A DNA stretch of 64,000 bases from Neptuniibacter sp050633605 (GTDB lineage: Bacteria > Pseudomonadota > Gammaproteobacteria > Pseudomonadales > Balneatricaceae), in NCBI GenBank assembly GCA_050633605.1, contig JBOEGV010000020.1, forward strand, positions 39,839 through 103,838. Reading direction: 5' to 3'. The notes under the pieces were generated by a model. It was given only the letters and a program-made list of their open reading frames with translations, was not told the origin of the DNA and did not search any database. Made by a program: the position numbers and the translations under genes. Of this stretch, positions 33,032-42,674 are shown one piece after another; position 1 is the stretch's first letter; the number at the start of each line of letters is the position of its first letter.

Positions 33032-34119
33032 TATTTAATCGCCTCTAGGCAAACATCCGCTAACTGTTCACTGGCTTCAGGTTTACCTAAAGCCCGAGCT
33101 TTATTTGCCATATTAAGCAACTGGTCTCTATCTACCAGCTGCTCTGTTATCAGTTTTTTTAAACACTCTTTGCTCAGCTCCGTCTGCTGAATCAGTATTG
33201 CGGCACCGTGATCTGCTAAATAACCCGCATTTTTGGTTTGGTGGTCATCTACGGCATATGGGAAAGGCACAAGAACTGCGGCTACACCAGCAATGCTAAG
33301 CTCACTGATAGTTAACGCACCAGCACGGCATACAACGACGTCAGCCCATGCATAGGCCTGATCCATCTCGTCAATAAAAGGGACGACTTTACACTCCTTC
33401 ACACCAAACTGTTCATAACGCTGTAGTGTTTCTTCAATATTGCGTTTACCCGTTTGATGCCAAATTTCAGGTCTTTCCTGTGGTGGTATATCAGCCAGCA
33501 CCTCAGGAAGAAGGTCATTAATTGCTTTAGCCCCCAGGCTTCCACCAACAACCAGCAAACGGCCTTTACCTGTTCTGCCCTGAAAACGCTCAGCCGGATC
33601 TGACATTTTCAGGATATTGCCACGGACAGGATTTCCAATTGATTGCGTCTTAAGATTGGCAGGGAAAGCACCTTCAAAAGCTTCAAGTACTTTATTAGAT
33701 AACTTGGATAAAGACCTGTTAGTCATCCCAGCCACAGCATTTTGCTCATGGATAATCAGTGGTTTTCGCAGTATCCAAGCGGCTAAACCACCTGGTCCTG
33801 ATGCGAAACCTCCCATCCCAAGAACCACATCAGGATTAACATTTCTGACAACACGCAAAGCCTGATATAAAGCAATCAGTAATTTGAATGGTGCCAGCAG
33901 AAGGCTGAGTTTGCCTTTACCACGTAACCCCTTAACATCAATCGAATGCAACTTAATACCAGCTTTAGGAATGAGATCCGCCTCAATACCATGCCTGGAG
34001 CCCAACCATTCGACATGGACACCTTGCTGCTGAAGTTTTTCAGCAGTCGCCAAGGCCGGGAAGACATGTCCACCGGTACCTCCAGCCATAACAAGAGCGA
34101 CAGCATTTTTCTTACTCAT
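33031..34119 (-). CDS. murG: MurG, lipid II-forming GlcNAc transferase
   Basis: The 362-residue GT28 enzyme transfers GlcNAc from UDP-GlcNAc to lipid I on the inner face of the membrane. Both glycine-rich loops are present (MAGGTGGHVFPALATAEKL and VVGGSLGAKAINDLLPE), together with GMGGFASGPGG and the donor-binding VCRAGALTISELSIAGV. It overlaps ftsW by 8 bp and murC by 1 bp. Confidence 0.97.
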   Translation of the reverse strand: MSKKNAVALVMAGGTGGHVFPALATAEKLQQQGVHVEWLGSRHGIEADLIPKAGIKLHSIDVKGLRGKGKLSLLLAPFKLLIALYQALRVVRNVNPDVVLGMGGFASGPGGLAAWILRKPLIIHEQNAVAGMTNRSLSKLSNKVLEAFEGAFPANLKTQSIGNPVRGNILKMSDPAERFQGRTGKGRLLVVGGSLGAKAINDLLPEVLADIPPQERPEIWHQTGKRNIEETLQRYEQFGVKECKVVPFIDEMDQAYAWADVVVCRAGALTISELSIAGVAAVLVPFPYAVDDHQTKNAGYLADHGAAILIQQTELSKECLKKLITEQLVDRDQLLNMANKARALGKPEASEQLADVCLEAIK

Positions 34120-35314
34120 TTACGCCCTCCTTGCTTGTAGACCCAGTTCCCTTCAAAGCGGACAGCTTCAATTCATAATCCACCCTCAGAATGACAGCCA
34201 GCATGGCGCAGCTCACCATCAAACTACTACCGCCGTAACTTACAAGAGGTAAAGTCAGCCCTTTGGTTGGTAATGCACCCACGTTCACACCAATATTAAT
34301 CAATGCCTGGCCGGCCAAGATAATTCCGAAGCCATAACAAACATAAGACTTAAAAAACTCTTTCGCTTTTTCCGCCCTGCGACCGATCCGAAAAATCCTG
34401 ACGACTAATACAGCCAAAATAGTGATCAGAGTAAAAGCACCAAAAAAACCCAGTTCTTCTGCCATCACAGAAAAAACGAAATCGGTATGCGCCTCTGGCA
34501 GATAGAATAATTTCTGCACGCTATTACCCAGCCCAGTACCAAACCATTCACCGCGCCCAAATGCAATTTGAGCTTGCGAGAGCTGATAACCTTTACCAAA
34601 CGGGTCTGACCATGGATCTAAAAAGCTCTGGAGACGAGCCATACGGTAAGGTTGTAATCCAACGACTGTCACCAGCAAAAGAATGACTCCACTGATGACC
34701 ATTAAAAACTGTGAAAAGCGCATTCCTCCCAGGAAGATCATGCCCATCACTGTGCCCATTAACACTACAAGAGCACCAAAATCCGGTTCGAAGTACAACA
34801 AAGCGCAAAAAATCCCCAAAGGCAGTGTTGGTTTAGCAATGCCTTTCCAGCTGGTTCTAACCTCATCCAGACGCCTTACCAAATAACCCGCCATATACAT
34901 AACCATGCAAAATTTAGCGACCTCAGATGGCTGTAGGTTTATAGGCCCTAATGGCAACCAGCGGCGACTACCATTCACTACTTTGCCTATTCCTGGGATC
35001 AATACTAATACAAGAAGAATACCTGCCCCGATCATCCACCAGTGTCCGGTTTTTTCCCAAAAGGACAGAGGAATTCTCCAAACAATAATTGCCGCCACTA
35101 TAGAAATCGCAATAAACACCGCCTGACGAATTGCGTAAAAATAGGGTGTGCCCGTATTTTTCAGTGCAACATCAAGTGAAGCTGAACTGATCATTACAAA
35201 ACCAATCAACATTAAGGCTGCGGCACAGCAGAGTACCCAAGGGTCAAAAGGTAAAACATCATCGGTTTCTCGTGACCATACAAGCTTGAATGATGGCAAA
35301 ATAGACGTAATCAT
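34112..35314 (-). CDS. ftsW: FtsW, septal peptidoglycan glycosyltransferase (SEDS)
   Basis: The 400-residue polytopic protein polymerises lipid II at the septum together with FtsI. Family segments VVNGSRRWLPLGPINLQPSEVAK, EAHTDFVFSVMAEELGFFGA and LPLVSYGGSSLMVSCAMLAVILRV are present across about ten helices. Its ATG overlaps the murD stop (ATGA). The SEDS alternative RodA is unlikely because of its dcw position. Confidence 0.97.
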   Translation of the reverse strand: MITSILPSFKLVWSRETDDVLPFDPWVLCCAAALMLIGFVMISSASLDVALKNTGTPYFYAIRQAVFIAISIVAAIIVWRIPLSFWEKTGHWWMIGAGILLVLVLIPGIGKVVNGSRRWLPLGPINLQPSEVAKFCMVMYMAGYLVRRLDEVRTSWKGIAKPTLPLGIFCALLYFEPDFGALVVLMGTVMGMIFLGGMRFSQFLMVISGVILLLVTVVGLQPYRMARLQSFLDPWSDPFGKGYQLSQAQIAFGRGEWFGTGLGNSVQKLFYLPEAHTDFVFSVMAEELGFFGAFTLITILAVLVVRIFRIGRRAEKAKEFFKSYVCYGFGIILAGQALINIGVNVGALPTKGLTLPLVSYGGSSLMVSCAMLAVILRVDYELKLSALKGTGSTSKEGVNE

Positions 35315-36660
35315 AATGCCTCCACTGCTGACATGAATTTGTCACCACGATCTGGAAAACCACTGAACATATCAAAACTTGCACAAGCCGGTGACAGCAG
35401 TACAATATCGCCACTCTTTGCTATAGAAGCAGCTGTATTCACAGCCTCGCTCATATCCACAGCGGGTTGTTTCAAGACATCTCCGCAGGCGGTCGCAAGC
35501 TCACTACCATCTTCACCTATATAAACAATTGCTCGACAATACTTTTCTACTGGGGCCTCTAATTCTGAAAATTCTGCCCCTTTGCCTACTCCACCAGCAA
35601 TTAATACAATTTTCGATTCATGCGGCAGCGTGTCACCCAAACCAATCAATGCAGCTACCGTTGCACCAACATTAGTACCTTTTGAGTCGTTGAAGTAACT
35701 CACACCACGATGATCACATACCCACTGACACCGGTGATCCAAACCAGGAAATACCTTCAACGCGTTAACCATCGCCTCCAAAGGCAATCCCGCTGCTTGC
35801 CCTAAAGCGAGTGCAGCTAAGGCGTTGGATATATTGTGTCGCCCGCGGATTTTAAGTTGGTCCACTGGCATGATTTTTTCTAAACCGAGGCCTAGAAATA
35901 TCTTTTCGCCTTCCTGAATAAGACCGAACAGTTTCAGATCGGGCTTACCAAGGTGGTATGAGGTAATGGATACATCTTTTGGCATAAGCGGAGCAGTCAG
36001 GGCATCATCCCGATTAATCACCACATGATGCGCACCTCTGAAAATACGATGCTTAGCCTGATAGTAATGCTGCACTGAATCATAACGATCCATATGGTCC
36101 GGGCTGATATTCAAAACCGTCGCAACTTCAGCCCTGAGATCATTGGTTGTTTCCAACTGAAAACTGGACAGTTCCATGACATATAGGTCTTTTTCTGGCT
36201 CAGTCAGAAAATCTAGAACCGGAGTGCCAATATTGCCGCATACCCCAACACTCAGGCCCGCCTCAACAGCCATCGCCCCAACCAGTGTTGTTACTGTACT
36301 TTTTGCATTCGACCCGGTAATCGCAATTATCGGAGCTTTAATTTCACGACAAAAAAGATCTATATCACCGCTCAGTTTAACGCCGTTTTTTTCTGCAGCC
36401 TGGATTGCCGGGTCACTCACAGCAACTCCAGGACTCACAAACAACTCATCGGCCGTACGAAGGAAGTCAGCATCAAATGGCCCACAACGAAGATGAACAT
36501 CAGGCATTTCTGCAGCCAATTCAGCGGCACCTGAAGGCTTCTCTCTGCTATCGACTACAGCAAAGTGAATCCCTTTACCTTGCAGATAACGCGCACACGC
36601 CAGCCCGGTTTTTCCCAAACCGATTACAATTTTAAAATTGTCACTGGCAATCAAAGACAT
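35311..36660 (-). CDS. murD: MurD, UDP-N-acetylmuramoylalanine--D-glutamate ligase
   Basis: The 449-residue cytosolic ligase adds D-Glu. Features are the N-terminal UDP-binding KIVIGLGKTGLACARYL, the ATP loop ITGSNAKSTVTTLVGAM, VLNISPDHMDRYDS, and the C-terminal SKGTNVGATVAAL and LLSPACASFDMFSGFPDRGDKF. A serine replaces the more usual threonine-rich tail of the ATP loop, as in some homologues. It follows mraY by 13 bp. Confidence 0.96.
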   Translation of the reverse strand: MSLIASDNFKIVIGLGKTGLACARYLQGKGIHFAVVDSREKPSGAAELAAEMPDVHLRCGPFDADFLRTADELFVSPGVAVSDPAIQAAEKNGVKLSGDIDLFCREIKAPIIAITGSNAKSTVTTLVGAMAVEAGLSVGVCGNIGTPVLDFLTEPEKDLYVMELSSFQLETTNDLRAEVATVLNISPDHMDRYDSVQHYYQAKHRIFRGAHHVVINRDDALTAPLMPKDVSITSYHLGKPDLKLFGLIQEGEKIFLGLGLEKIMPVDQLKIRGRHNISNALAALALGQAAGLPLEAMVNALKVFPGLDHRCQWVCDHRGVSYFNDSKGTNVGATVAALIGLGDTLPHESKIVLIAGGVGKGAEFSELEAPVEKYCRAIVYIGEDGSELATACGDVLKQPAVDMSEAVNTAASIAKSGDIVLLSPACASFDMFSGFPDRGDKFMSAVEAL

Positions 36661-36673
36661 CTGATCAATTTCC

Positions 36674-37756
36674 TTAACGAATTTTCAGAGATGCGAGACC
36701 GATTAACACAAGCACCACGGTGATAATCCAGAAGCGGACTATGACTCTGGGTTCGGGCCAACCTTTCAACTCAAAATGGTGATGTAATGGCGCCATACGG
36801 AAAATGCGTCGTCCTGTTAACTTAAATGACGCAACCTGCAAAATTACAGACACCGTTTCCGCTACAAAAACCCCCCCCATAATGAACAAAACTAACTCTT
36901 GCCTGACAATGACCGCGATCACTCCCAAGGCCGCGCCTAGCGATAGGGCACCGACATCACCCATGAAGACCTGTGCCGGATATGTATTGAACCAAAGAAA
37001 TCCGAGCCCAGCCCCAACGATAGCTCCGCAGAAGATAATCAACTCACCAGAACCGGCAATATATGGAATCAATAGATAGTCAGCGAACTGGCTATGCCCG
37101 GAAAGATAAGCAAATACCCCTAAAGCACCTGCAACCAGAACTGTTGGCAGAATAGCAAGTCCATCTAAACCATCGGTCAGGTTTACTGCATTTGAACTAC
37201 CAACAATGACAAAATAGGTAAATACAATGAAGAAAATCCCTAACTCAATCGATACATTTTTAAGGAATGGGATCAGCAGCGAAGTTTCTGCTGGAGTTTG
37301 AGCAAATAAATAAAGCAATACCGCCGCACCAATACCGCCAACTGATTGCCATAAATATTTCCAGCGCGCAGGTAACCCACGTGGATTTTTTTCAACCACT
37401 TTTCGGTAATCATCCACCCAACCCACAGCACCAAAAATCAATGTTACTCCAAGCGTAATCCAAACGTATTTATTGCTTAGATCACTCCATAACAAAGTAC
37501 TGATTGCTATCGCCACCAAAATCAAAGCACCACCCATAGTAGGTGTACCCGCTTTACTCAGGTGAGACTGAGGACCATCATCGCGTATCGCTTGTCCAAT
37601 CTGATTACTACGTAACTTGTTAATAACTATTGGACCTACGAGTAGCGAAATCATCAGCGCAGTTAGAACCCCTAGAATTCCGCGAAGCGTCAGATACTGA
37701 AAAACAGCGAAGCCGCTAAAGTATTCTGATAAAAATTCAGCTAAAAGTGGAAGCAT
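36674..37756 (-). CDS. mraY: MraY, phospho-N-acetylmuramoyl-pentapeptide transferase
   Basis: The 360-residue integral membrane enzyme makes lipid I from undecaprenyl phosphate and UDP-MurNAc-pentapeptide. It has about ten helices, the conserved GTPTMGGALI, the aspartate motif VGWVDDYRK, NLTDGLDGLA, and the MAPLHHHFELKGWPE loop. It starts 6 bp after murF. Confidence 0.98.
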   Translation of the reverse strand: MLPLLAEFLSEYFSGFAVFQYLTLRGILGVLTALMISLLVGPIVINKLRSNQIGQAIRDDGPQSHLSKAGTPTMGGALILVAIAISTLLWSDLSNKYVWITLGVTLIFGAVGWVDDYRKVVEKNPRGLPARWKYLWQSVGGIGAAVLLYLFAQTPAETSLLIPFLKNVSIELGIFFIVFTYFVIVGSSNAVNLTDGLDGLAILPTVLVAGALGVFAYLSGHSQFADYLLIPYIAGSGELIIFCGAIVGAGLGFLWFNTYPAQVFMGDVGALSLGAALGVIAVIVRQELVLFIMGGVFVAETVSVILQVASFKLTGRRIFRMAPLHHHFELKGWPEPRVIVRFWIITVVLVLIGLASLKIR

Positions 37757-37762
37757 TACTGT

Positions 37763-39130
37763 TTATTCCCCTACGCTCAGGCGTTTTACAACCTGATCCA
37801 TTCCTGCACTTCTGGACCCTTTAATCAGGATATTGACCCCATCAATGGCCCTTTCACTAAGCGCTTTAATTAATTCATCTTTTGATTTAAAAAATCGGCC
37901 ATCAATACCACCATTGGATTGATAAGCATTAACGGAGTGCCGGGACAGCGCACCAGTCGCCCAAAGGCTCGTGGTCCCCTTCTGCGCTGCCCGACAGCCT
38001 ACCTCTTCATGCTGAGTTATCGCACCGTCTCCTAACTCAGCCATATCACCCAATACCAATACTGATTCACCTGGCAAACTGACCAGAAGGTCAATTGCAG
38101 CCATTACCGAACCAGGATTAGCGTTGTAGCTATCGTCTATTATCAATGCTCCAGCTTCATTCCTTTGTGGGAACATTCTTCCAGGTACTGATTTAAAAGC
38201 CTGTAACCCTTCCGCCACTTCAGCTAATTGCATACCTTGAGAAATTACCGCGGCAGAGGCCGCTAGTGCGTTAGCAACATTGTGCTCGCCCATCACTGAT
38301 AATTGCACGACTATTGACTCTTGTTTGTAATGCAGCGTGAACTGAAAACAACCATTTGTTGCCGCTTCAATCTCAGTTGCATAAACATCTGCCTTCTCAT
38401 TATTAAGTGAGAACATCAGGCGTTTATTATCCTGAGTCTGTTCCAGCCAGAAAGACACATTGGCATCATCAAGATTAATGATTGCCGTGCCATTAGTAGT
38501 TGATAGTCTTGTGAAAATTTCACCTTTCGCTTCAACCACACCCCGCAGTGAACCGAACCCTTCCAGGTGTGCACCCATTGCATTATTCAGTATTGCAACA
38601 TCAGGCAAAGACAGGTTAGTTGTATAAGCAATCTCACCCTTGGCACTGGCACCCTGTTCAATGACAGCAACCTGATGATCGTTATTCAATTCCAGTAGCG
38701 TCAGTGGCACCCCAAAATCGTTATTCAAATTGCCTTTAGTAGCCAAGACCTGTTTATGCTGACCCAGGACAGTATTCAGCATCTCTTTAACAGAGGTTTT
38801 TCCACTACTTCCAGTGACGGCATAAACGGGTCCTTCAAACCGCTGCCGGTTAGCCAGCCCTGTTTGCCCTAATGCTATGCGTGTGTCTTCTACAATCCAC
38901 TGAGGAATATCCAGGTCTAATTGACGTGAAACCACAGCAGCAACAGCACCCTTTTCTACCGCTTGCTCAACAAAATTATGTGCATCAAAATTCGGGCCTA
39001 CCAACGCGACAAATAAATCCCCAGGCTTTATTGTACGTGTATCTGTACTCACATTTTCAAATGGACAATCCTGGGTAATTACCCCACCGAATTGAGCCTG
39101 TAAGTCTGAAAGTTTCCAGCTACCAATCAT
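37763..39130 (-). CDS. murF: MurF, UDP-MurNAc-tripeptide--D-alanyl-D-alanine ligase
   Basis: The 455-residue ligase adds D-Ala-D-Ala to complete the cytosolic pentapeptide precursor. The N-terminal domain contains VSTDTRTIKPGDLFVAL, the ATP loop is AVTGSSGKTSVKEML, and the C-terminal domain contains IDDSYNANPGSV and LVLGDMAELG. It overlaps murE by 4 bp. Confidence 0.97.
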   Translation of the reverse strand: MIGSWKLSDLQAQFGGVITQDCPFENVSTDTRTIKPGDLFVALVGPNFDAHNFVEQAVEKGAVAAVVSRQLDLDIPQWIVEDTRIALGQTGLANRQRFEGPVYAVTGSSGKTSVKEMLNTVLGQHKQVLATKGNLNNDFGVPLTLLELNNDHQVAVIEQGASAKGEIAYTTNLSLPDVAILNNAMGAHLEGFGSLRGVVEAKGEIFTRLSTTNGTAIINLDDANVSFWLEQTQDNKRLMFSLNNEKADVYATEIEAATNGCFQFTLHYKQESIVVQLSVMGEHNVANALAASAAVISQGMQLAEVAEGLQAFKSVPGRMFPQRNEAGALIIDDSYNANPGSVMAAIDLLVSLPGESVLVLGDMAELGDGAITQHEEVGCRAAQKGTTSLWATGALSRHSVNAYQSNGGIDGRFFKSKDELIKALSERAIDGVNILIKGSRSAGMDQVVKRLSVGE

Positions 39131-40593
39131 GCTGCTACTCCCAAAACTTGCTGACTCACTTCTAGGTCACTGAAAGGTAAACGTTCACCATTGATCTCCT
39201 GATAATCTTCATGACCTTTACCAGCAATCAAAACCACATCTTCTGCTCTAGCTTCATTAATCGCACGACGAATCGCATTAGCTCTATCAGCCTCAATTTC
39301 AGCTGCATGCTGCTTAATTCCATTTTTAATCATGGAGATAATGCTTTCCGGGTTTTCACTTCTTGGATTATCACTTGTAACCACAAGATGATCGGCTAAT
39401 AGATCAGCCACATTACCCATCATTGATCGTTTGCCCTGATCTCTGTCTCCACCACATCCAAACACGCACCACAGAGCACCCTGAGTGTGTGCTTTCGCTG
39501 CGTGTAAAGCTTTTTCCAGAGCATCAGGAGTATGTGCATAATCAATAATGACCAGGGGTTTACTTTCAACAACAACCGCTTGCATCCTGCCAGGCACAGA
39601 TTCCAATTCCGTCAGCCCTTTCTCTATATCACTCAACGAAAAACCTTGTTCTGATAGCACTGCGGCCACCAACAGCAAGTTATCCAGATTAAAATCCCCA
39701 ATCACTGTGCTAGAAAACTCAAAATAGCCTTGCGGGGTTTTGAATTCTGCTTCAATGCCTTTCAGTGCTAAGCGGTATGCGACTGATACATAGTCACCCT
39801 TTACCCTTCCTACAGACACTTTTTTACAATCAACATCGGGATCAGAAAGTAATTTACGCCCAAATTCGTCCTCGTGATTTATCACTGCGGCCTTAAGGTC
39901 ATACTCTTTGAAAAGCTTACTTTTTGCGTTTCCGTAACTTTCCATATCACCATGATAATCCAGGTGATCCCGGCTCAAATTAGTGAATAATGCAAAGTCA
40001 AAATCAACTGCAGCTACCCGAGCTTGCTCAAGGGCATGGCTGGATACTTCCATAACAACAGCGTCTGCACCCTGATCTTTTAAATCAGCAAACAATCGCT
40101 GAAGACCTATTGCATCTGGAGTGGTATGAGTAGCTTTACCCAATTGATCAGGAAAACCATTGCCAACCGTGCCAATAATTGCTGTTTTGACACCCAGAAA
40201 ATTCATAGCCTGAGCAGTAAAATGTGCACAGGATGTTTTACCATTAGTGCCTGTAATACCGACAACACGCATAGATTCACTCGGGCTGTGATAAAAGCGT
40301 GCTGCAATCGGGCCTATTTGAGCATTAAGTTCTGTAACAGGCACAACAGGGACTGATACCTCAGGGCAGTCTTCAAACTCTTTTTTGTCTACTAATACCG
40401 CTACCGCACCGTTATCAACCGCATCCTGTACGAAATCGATACCTTTATGCTTCATTCCTGTTCTGGCAATAAACAAACATCCAGACTGAACTTCGCGACT
40501 ATCCTGAGACACTGAAGACACAACGATACCGGCAGTGGGTTTCTCGACCCATTCCGGTATCAGTTCATGCAGTTCCCAGTTAAATATCATCAT
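39127..40593 (-). CDS. murE: MurE, UDP-MurNAc-L-Ala-D-Glu--meso-diaminopimelate ligase
   Basis: The 488-residue enzyme adds meso-DAP. The DNPR motif in VTSDNPRSENP near residue 406 is the DAP-recognition signature and shows DAP-type rather than Lys-type peptidoglycan. The ATP loop GITGTNGKTSCAHF and the FTNLSRDHLDYHG segment are also present. AGGA precedes two adjacent ATG codons, either of which could start. It follows ftsI by 16 bp. Confidence 0.97.
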   Translation of the reverse strand: MMIFNWELHELIPEWVEKPTAGIVVSSVSQDSREVQSGCLFIARTGMKHKGIDFVQDAVDNGAVAVLVDKKEFEDCPEVSVPVVPVTELNAQIGPIAARFYHSPSESMRVVGITGTNGKTSCAHFTAQAMNFLGVKTAIIGTVGNGFPDQLGKATHTTPDAIGLQRLFADLKDQGADAVVMEVSSHALEQARVAAVDFDFALFTNLSRDHLDYHGDMESYGNAKSKLFKEYDLKAAVINHEDEFGRKLLSDPDVDCKKVSVGRVKGDYVSVAYRLALKGIEAEFKTPQGYFEFSSTVIGDFNLDNLLLVAAVLSEQGFSLSDIEKGLTELESVPGRMQAVVVESKPLVIIDYAHTPDALEKALHAAKAHTQGALWCVFGCGGDRDQGKRSMMGNVADLLADHLVVTSDNPRSENPESIISMIKNGIKQHAAEIEADRANAIRRAINEARAEDVVLIAGKGHEDYQEINGERLPFSDLEVSQQVLGVAA

Positions 40594-40609
40594 AAATCCT
40601 GTTTAGTTT

Positions 40610-42316
40610 TTACCTTTGAGCCATTCTTACATCACGATCAGGCCAGTCATCCGGGGGAATATTCATAAGCCTCAAAGCTCCCCCGACCGCACGTGAGAAG
40701 ACGGGCGCTGCCACCTCGCCGCCGTAATATTCCTGACCTTGAGGGTTATCCACAATAACAACTGTCACAAGTCGCGGATTACTGGCAGGTGCTATACCAG
40801 CAAAAAATGAAAGATATTGATCATCGATGTATCCACCGCTTCCTACTTTGTGCACTGTCCCGGTTTTCCCGGCAACCTTATAACCCGGTATCGCTGCACG
40901 ACGACCGGTACCTTTATTTGATATCACGGTTTGCATCATTTTTCGGACACTTTGTGCAACCTCAACAGGCATCACTCTGACCGATTTATCCTTACTATCC
41001 TGCTTAATCAAACTTACAGGACTCAGAACTCCATCATTAGCTAAGGCCAGATAGGATTGCGCCAATTGAAGAGGCGTTACTGCAACTCCGTATCCATACG
41101 AAAGAGTCGCTCTTTCAATGACCTGTTTATTACTCAGATACGGCAGATAGCCACTACTCTCACCTGGAAATCCAATTTCTGTAGGCTGGCCCATGCCAAG
41201 GTTATGATAAAGGTTACGTACTGAACCTTCTGGCAGACTAAGTGATAACTTGGTCACCCCAACGTTACTGGACTTGGTAATGATGGTGGAGACGTCAATC
41301 TCGCCATAATTGCGATGATCCCGAATGGTTTTGCGTTTTACCCGAATATAGCCCGGTGAGGTATCTACCATCGTATTTGGGGAGTACTGCCCACTCATTA
41401 AAGCTGCAGCGACTGTCATCGGCTTAACGGTTGAGCCCGGTTCAAAGGTATCGGTTACCGCCCGGTTTCTAAGTGCACTGGATATTCTTTGCCGAGGATC
41501 ATTCGGGTTGTAAGAGGGCTGATTTACCATAGCAAGTACTTCACCAGTAGCCGCATCCAGCATAACCAAAGACCCGCCATCAGCGTGATGAGCGCTGACT
41601 GCAGCTTTAAGCTCTCTATAAGCCAGATATTGTAAACGAAGATCGATACTTAGCTGTATGTCATTGCCATGATGCGCAGGTGATACTTCCCGGATATGCT
41701 TGATGGTTCGCCCTAAACGGTCTTTCAGGACCAATTGTTTACCCGACTCTGCCTTAAGCCAGTCCTGATAAGCCAATTCCAAACCTTCCTGCCCTTTACC
41801 ATCAAGGTTAGTGAAACCAACCAGATGCGTTGTAACCTCTGCAGCGGGATAATAACGTTTGTATTCTCTATCTACGTGTATACCACCTATACGAAGACTG
41901 CGAACATTTTCAGCCACTTCAGGTGTGGCCTGTCTTTGCAGATAAAGAAAGCGTTTAACCCTGTTTTCACTAAGCCTGGAAATTAACTTTTTCTTATTGG
42001 TTTTGAGCAGAACCGCAAGCTGACTTAAATTCTGATCTTGCATGTCAATCTTGGCCGGATCAGCCCATATAGTTGCTACAGGAGCACTAACGGCCAAAGG
42101 CTCGCCATTACGATCAGTGATAATTCCTCGGTGCGCGGGAACCTGAACTGTACGAAGACTTCTTGCATCCCCCTGTGTCTGCAGGAAAGCCTGCTCTTCA
42201 ATATATAGAGAGAGCATTCGCACTGTTATGCCCAAAGCAACAGCAAAAAGAAGCACCAGCACCAACCATAGGCGCCAACCTCTTCCTGCTTCTGCTATGA
42301 ACTTTTCATCACTCAT
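40610..42316 (-). CDS. ftsI: FtsI (PBP3), septal peptidoglycan transpeptidase
   Basis: The 568-residue class B penicillin-binding protein has a short cytoplasmic tail, one membrane helix (WLVLVLLFAVALGITVRML), the N-terminal pedestal beginning VPAHRGIITDRNGEPLA, and a transpeptidase domain. Its active-site motifs are STVK near 295, SSN, and KTGT near 485. It crosslinks septal murein with FtsW. It overlaps ftsL by 8 bp. Confidence 0.97.
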   Translation of the reverse strand: MSDEKFIAEAGRGWRLWLVLVLLFAVALGITVRMLSLYIEEQAFLQTQGDARSLRTVQVPAHRGIITDRNGEPLAVSAPVATIWADPAKIDMQDQNLSQLAVLLKTNKKKLISRLSENRVKRFLYLQRQATPEVAENVRSLRIGGIHVDREYKRYYPAAEVTTHLVGFTNLDGKGQEGLELAYQDWLKAESGKQLVLKDRLGRTIKHIREVSPAHHGNDIQLSIDLRLQYLAYRELKAAVSAHHADGGSLVMLDAATGEVLAMVNQPSYNPNDPRQRISSALRNRAVTDTFEPGSTVKPMTVAAALMSGQYSPNTMVDTSPGYIRVKRKTIRDHRNYGEIDVSTIITKSSNVGVTKLSLSLPEGSVRNLYHNLGMGQPTEIGFPGESSGYLPYLSNKQVIERATLSYGYGVAVTPLQLAQSYLALANDGVLSPVSLIKQDSKDKSVRVMPVEVAQSVRKMMQTVISNKGTGRRAAIPGYKVAGKTGTVHKVGSGGYIDDQYLSFFAGIAPASNPRLVTVVIVDNPQGQEYYGGEVAAPVFSRAVGGALRLMNIPPDDWPDRDVRMAQR

Positions 42317-42674
42317 TGATAACTATCTCTATTTGTTCAATATCAGGAACTTTCATTCCTAACTGTTTCACTGCTTGCTGTTCTACACGGTTATTGGCTG
42401 ACCAGGCACTCTGCTCTAAAAGCAATTGCCCCCATTCAACCTGCAATTCATCTCTTTGCTTTATCAATTCCTGATGTTGGTTAAATAACTGACGATATTC
42501 AAAAGAGATCATAATGACCGCCAAACTGGAAACCAAAACCACTACAACGAACAAAAAAACAGCCAAGAACGGCCTCAATAACTCTTCGGCGCCAATAAAA
42601 GTTCTGGTTTCAACGGCTTCATCATCTGATGATTTAGCAAACGCTCCTATCCGCCAGAACTTCCATACAGCCAT
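42309..42674 (-). CDS. ftsL: FtsL cell division protein
   Basis: The 121-residue bitopic protein has an N-terminal cytoplasmic region, a hydrophobic helix (FLAVFLFVVVVLVSSLAVIMI) and a periplasmic coiled coil that pairs with FtsB. The ATG shares one base with the rsmH stop (TGATG). Sequence is poorly conserved in this family; the call rests on architecture and its fixed place between rsmH and ftsI. Confidence 0.92.
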   Translation of the reverse strand: MAVWKFWRIGAFAKSSDDEAVETRTFIGAEELLRPFLAVFLFVVVVLVSSLAVIMISFEYRQLFNQHQELIKQRDELQVEWGQLLLEQSAWSANNRVEQQAVKQLGMKVPDIEQIEIVINE